Shown here: positions 60,326-64,000 of the stretch, in pieces
Position numbering within the stretch: position 1 is the first letter of the stretch
How the letters are laid out: each line of letters starts with the position of its first letter
Assembly: GCF_000499845.2 (NCBI RefSeq)
Contig: NC_023749.2
Span: forward strand, 39,090,368-39,154,367
From: Phaseolus vulgaris
Taxonomy: Eukaryota; Streptophyta; Magnoliopsida; Fabales; Fabaceae
Length of the DNA: 64,000 nucleotides
Reading direction: 5' to 3'
Translations under genes and position numbers: made by a program
The notes under the pieces: model-generated
What the model was told of the DNA's origin: nothing
Seen by the model: the letters and a program-made list of their open reading frames with translations, nothing else
The model's database searches: none

Positions 60326-61625
60326 ACACACCACCCGTGTCCCACGCACCGTCACTATATTTATGTCGAGCATATTAGCTTCCAAAGTTTAATTGCGTCT
60401 ATTTATTATAAGTAGTGTCCCTTTTTGACCCATCCTAATAAGCATATCTTTTGTAGGGATTTTTTTGCTATATATAAATAGGAATATTACATTTAGATAA
60501 ATCACCATATACTTTTAATGGAAAATTTTGAATCTTACCTTAGATTTGCCATGACATTGTTATGAATAGTATAAATTTAAATTATGCGTATTTAACTTTA
60601 GAAATTTATTTTACATGACATTGTTATAAATATTATAAATTTAAATTATGCGTATTTAACCTTATAAATTTAAGTAATATTGGAACATAATAGCATACTC
60701 TTGTATATTAATTGATAGAACTCATGTATCCTATTTAACCATGGCAAGAATCATTTAAATTTATAACACGTAAATAAGAAATGGCATTTAATCATACATA
60801 TACTAATACTATTTTTGTCATGTAAAATTATTTATAAAATATTTATTCTCACATTTTATATTTATTGTATTTTCCTTAAAATAAAAATTATAAAAACCTT
60901 TCTAAGTATACCTACATTATTCCCATATGTTTAACAATTTGCTACAAGCGTGGTGAGTATACACTCACAATCATCATTGGTATATTATTTTCTCTCCACT
61001 TTCATAAGATGACATAAGAATCCCTTATCTTTGATTGACTTTTCATAATGTAATTTATCACTATTTTTATAAAATTTTGTAGACATTATTATCAAATATG
61101 ACATTTCAGTTAAATTGACATCACATGATCAAACATCATTTGTCATTGTATGAAAAAATATTATTAAACAAGAAAAAAAATACAAACAAGTATGGAAGGA
61201 CTGGACTATAACCCATACAAAAGAAGGAACATCAAACTAAGACTAAAAAACATAGGAACTAAACACATAACATGATAGAAATGTAGACCCCATAAAAGAC
61301 TATCACAAAGCAAGGACCACGAAAATATAGATAATTTTTTATTTTGGGACCTACATTAGTTGACTTCATAGCACCTTTTCTTTGGATGCCCCCAAACTTT
61401 TTAGTAATTTAAATATCATCGTCTTTATTTATACTAAGAAATTCTTCCATTTATTTATCCAATACTTTATCGTTCATTCTTTCATGAAGTTTCCAAATGT
61501 GAAGAAATATTTGAAACAAGATAAAAAAAATCCTTTCTCTAAAGCATGTTTATCTATCTTGCCATAGACACCAAATTCCTCCAACCCATTTTCAGTATTG
61601 GTATGTACCCTTTATTGAAGATGGA
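60326..61625. other. AT-rich stretch, no gene
   Basis: A 64-base direct repeat lies at 60550 and 60614 ('CATGACATTGTTAT.AATA.TATAAATTTAAATTATGCG'). A short open frame at 61382-61567 has no recognisable motif. Confidence 0.55.
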
Positions 61626-63186
61626 TGTTGCCCCTTCAAGACAAAGTGTTTGATGAAGCCAAATGTGTAATTTTCCTTTGTGTTTGTATTTGCTTTAAGG
61701 ATGTCTTAGGTATAGATTAGAGGTTCTTTAAAGTAGAATTTTTGCTGGGTAACTCACTTCTTAAACCTTGACCATGTGATAAGAGCAAGCACAAGTTTTA
61801 TGAAAATGTTTTTCACATGTTTTGCAAAAAATATCCTTTACCGCATAGAAAATGAATTTGTTCTTCTCTAAATGAATATATTCTTTTCTTAAGTTGATGC
61901 CTTGAATAAGTGTTTTTTTGAAAATATGTTTTATGCATCAAGTATCTTAACTAAGTTTTCATTCCATCAAAACAACTGTGTTTCACTTGTTAAAAGGTTC
62001 TTGTTATCGTTTTGAAAATGAATTTGTTCTTCTGTAAATAAATAAATTCTTTTTAATCTGGTGCCATGTTTCTCCTAAACGGTTTTTCACAGTTTTATCC
62101 TTGCACCAGGGAGTTTGACTAAGTCTCCTACATATAAAAAATTCTTTCACTGCCTTTGAAAATAAATTTGTTCATTTTATTTTCAATTGTTCTTTTTATA
62201 GCAGCTTTAACTTTTTTTGAAAGTTTGTTATAAAATGTTTCCTATAAAAGGAGAGTTTCTTCTGGCTTTAAAACGTTGTTCATATCATTGAGAAAACTAG
62301 TTTTACAACTGAGATATAAGAGATTTCAAAGGATTAGCATGAGTTCTTGAATGATTTTTCAAATCATAAAGTGTGCTTGTTCTTGGTTGGTTCTAAGGAT
62401 TGGCTAGAGGAGTTGTCACTGTGTGAGTAATGTGTTCTACTGGTCTAAGGCGATTTCTGCATTCTCTATCAGGTGTATTTGTTTCATATCTCAATTCCTT
62501 GTAAAGTGTGATTGTAAGACTCTTCTTGATAGGGTTTCTTGAAGAGTTGTGTGTGCTGAATAGTGTTTTTCAGCAAGGTGTGCCATGTTCTTGTAGGGTT
62601 CAAGAAAAGTGGTTTTTGTAATTGTTTTGAATTGTGGTTTAGTGGATTTCACCTTGGATTATGTGAAGACTGGATGTAGCTCACTTGGTGAACCAGTATA
62701 ATTGTTTTGTGTTGATTCTCTCCTAATCCCTGCACTCAATAATCACTGATCAAACTAATCTGTCAAGAAATAAATCTATTCAATTGTGTTTGAATCTGTT
62801 CTTTCTTGGTACGTGTATATTGTTCTTGATTTTCTGGAAAATCCTCTTAAGAACTTCTGTGTAAATCTGTATGTGCTGTGAAACATAATTGGAATTCGTG
62901 TTCTGTTAAAAGTAAACTCAATCTGTTAATTGTTTTAAAAAAGAGAATTGTTTTTGTCTTCAAAGGTTGTGATTAATTGTTTAGTCCTCTGATTTAATTA
63001 TGTGGAAATCAATTGAACCTTGCCTACAGATTATCTTGCTCGTCGTTTGAAATCACAACACTGTGTTACTCTTTCATTAAAGAGAATAAGAAAATAAATT
63101 TGTTCATTGCTAAATAAATCGATTTATTAGTCTCTGTTCTGTAATAAATTCAAATCTGTGAGAAAGTAAAGGGATTTATACTAACA
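61626..63186 (+). mobile_element. probable solo LTR of a Sirevirus-type element
   Basis: It starts TGTTGCCCCTTCAAGACAAAG (compare the sense start of the Copia LTRs, TGTTGA..., with AAGTGTTTGATG shortly after) and ends ...TACTAACA. It contains the 'GGATGTAGCTC...AACCAGTATAA' block near 62680 and three loose repeats of 'GAAAAT(G/A)AATTTGTTC' at 61848, 62014 and 62158. Flanking bases (atgga / aaaac) do not form a target duplication, so the ends are provisional. Confidence 0.55.
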
Positions 63187-64000
63187 AAAACCATAACAAT
63201 TAATATTACATTCAAACTCAAATCACACTTTGAGACATTTTCTTCTTCTTGCATCATAATTACTATGAAATGTACATTACATTGAGAAATTAACATATCA
63301 CAAGTATAATTACTAATCATCAATAAATGTTTCTCTTATTCTCCTTTAATTCATTCGATCATAGCACACTGTCCATTCTTCTCTTGAATTGGCATTTCAT
63401 CTTGGAGATAAAATACCTAAGTCTGGATTCCTTTCACCATATACTATTAAAACACATCGTGTGCTGTGTCGGTCGTGAGGAAATTCCACAGAGCAGCCCC
63501 AAACCTATGAACAGTGCTGAGAATGTTGTCTCTTGGGTTGTTAATGTTGAGGATCTGTCATTTAACATCCTCATCTTGTTCTTGGCTCTTCCTAGACTCA
63601 AACCCAATTTCCAACAAAATGTTAAGTTTGCATGTTGTATGTAAATCCTCATTTACATGTCTTTTTTTTTTGGAAAAAAATTGCATTTTTTTGTGTGAAT
63701 AGTGTTCAATATATGTATTCCTAAAAAATGCAATCTTTTGTCAACAAAATGTTTTTTAAGTTGAATAACTAAGAGAAAACACAACATTGAGAAAAGTTTG
63801 AATCTAACTAATCAAATGCTTCTATATAAATTACCTTTTGGTATACTTCTTGATTTGATTTTGAGATAAATCTCATCATTCTTTGAAAATTTTATCTGCG
63901 TCTTTGTCGTCTTCATCTTTGTCCATGTTGCTGGGTATTTCTCTAAACTCTAAAAATTCAAAGATAGGTATAAATATTATTTTTGTCACTGGTTAAAATT
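62392..64000 (+). repeat. direct duplicate, right copy (runs off the window)
   Basis: It matches 52799-54411 from 'CTAAGG(A/C)TTGGCTAGAGGAG' through '..TCACTGGTTAAAATT'. Unlike the left copy it is preceded by the rest of the Sirevirus LTR, so the left copy is the shortened one. Confidence 0.88.

Noticed and set aside
61382..61567. 61-codon plus-strand frame
   Set aside because: Short, AT-driven, phenylalanine/isoleucine/lysine-rich, with no motif or conservation visible.
52799..64000. Interpretation of the 1.6 kb duplicates as the two LTRs of a large non-coding retrotransposon
   Set aside because: The copies cross a Sirevirus LTR end into the same flank, have no TG...CA boundaries, and neither a primer site nor a purine tract is placed correctly.

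Overview
This window is plant nuclear DNA built almost entirely of nested, decayed LTR retrotransposons. The families present (Sirevirus-type Copia LTRs, Tat-lineage Ty3/gypsy elements with antisense extra genes, CRM-like chromoviruses) suggest a legume, perhaps a Phaseoleae bean such as Vigna or Phaseolus. That placement rests on recognition by eye, not on a search. I see no ordinary host gene, tRNA or rRNA.

Layout. 1-827: a Tat LTR end joined to a Copia LTR fragment. 840-1370: a broken DUF4283 sequence on the minus strand. 2789-4925: a minus-strand chromovirus remnant (LTR plus gag). 4926-11760: a plus-strand chromovirus whose pol is split by another LTR (target duplication ttgtg), which is itself split by a Sirevirus fragment (5891-8410). 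12261-25736: Tat element C (plus). It carries a solo chromovirus LTR (13481-14528, duplication cgtgg), a solo Sirevirus LTR (15825-16954, duplication atcgt) and a truncated second Tat element D (19933-22090). 25926-30091: a deleted chromovirus G carrying two Tat LTRs, one with target duplication gttac. 30092-37033: remnants of at least two minus-strand Tat elements (LTRs and antisense genes, no pol). 37034-48715: Tat element A (minus), nearly complete with two LTRs, gag-pol and antisense gene. 48717-52716: chromovirus H, long and nearly open. 52799-64000: an AT-rich stretch without genes, holding a 1.6 kb direct duplication 9.6 kb apart, a 1.55 kb tandem duplication, a CACTA-type MITE, several minisatellites and Sirevirus LTR pieces.

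The sense-strand genes form the usual gag-protease-RT-RNase H-integrase polyproteins used for copying and integration. The most interesting content is the antisense gene between pol and the 3' LTR of the Tat elements. Four diverged copies (32044-34329, 35626-36594, 38800-41003 on +; 24364-22445 on -) share a phase-1 GT-AG intron at the same codon. Three of them also share a 5' leader intron. All four sit beside a region with CACGTG boxes close to the polypurine tract. One copy begins with a peptide that matches the histone H3 tail at seven of eight residues.

Position precision: element ends supported by target-site duplications are exact to the base. Other boundaries are by-eye estimates, typically good to 5-30 bases.
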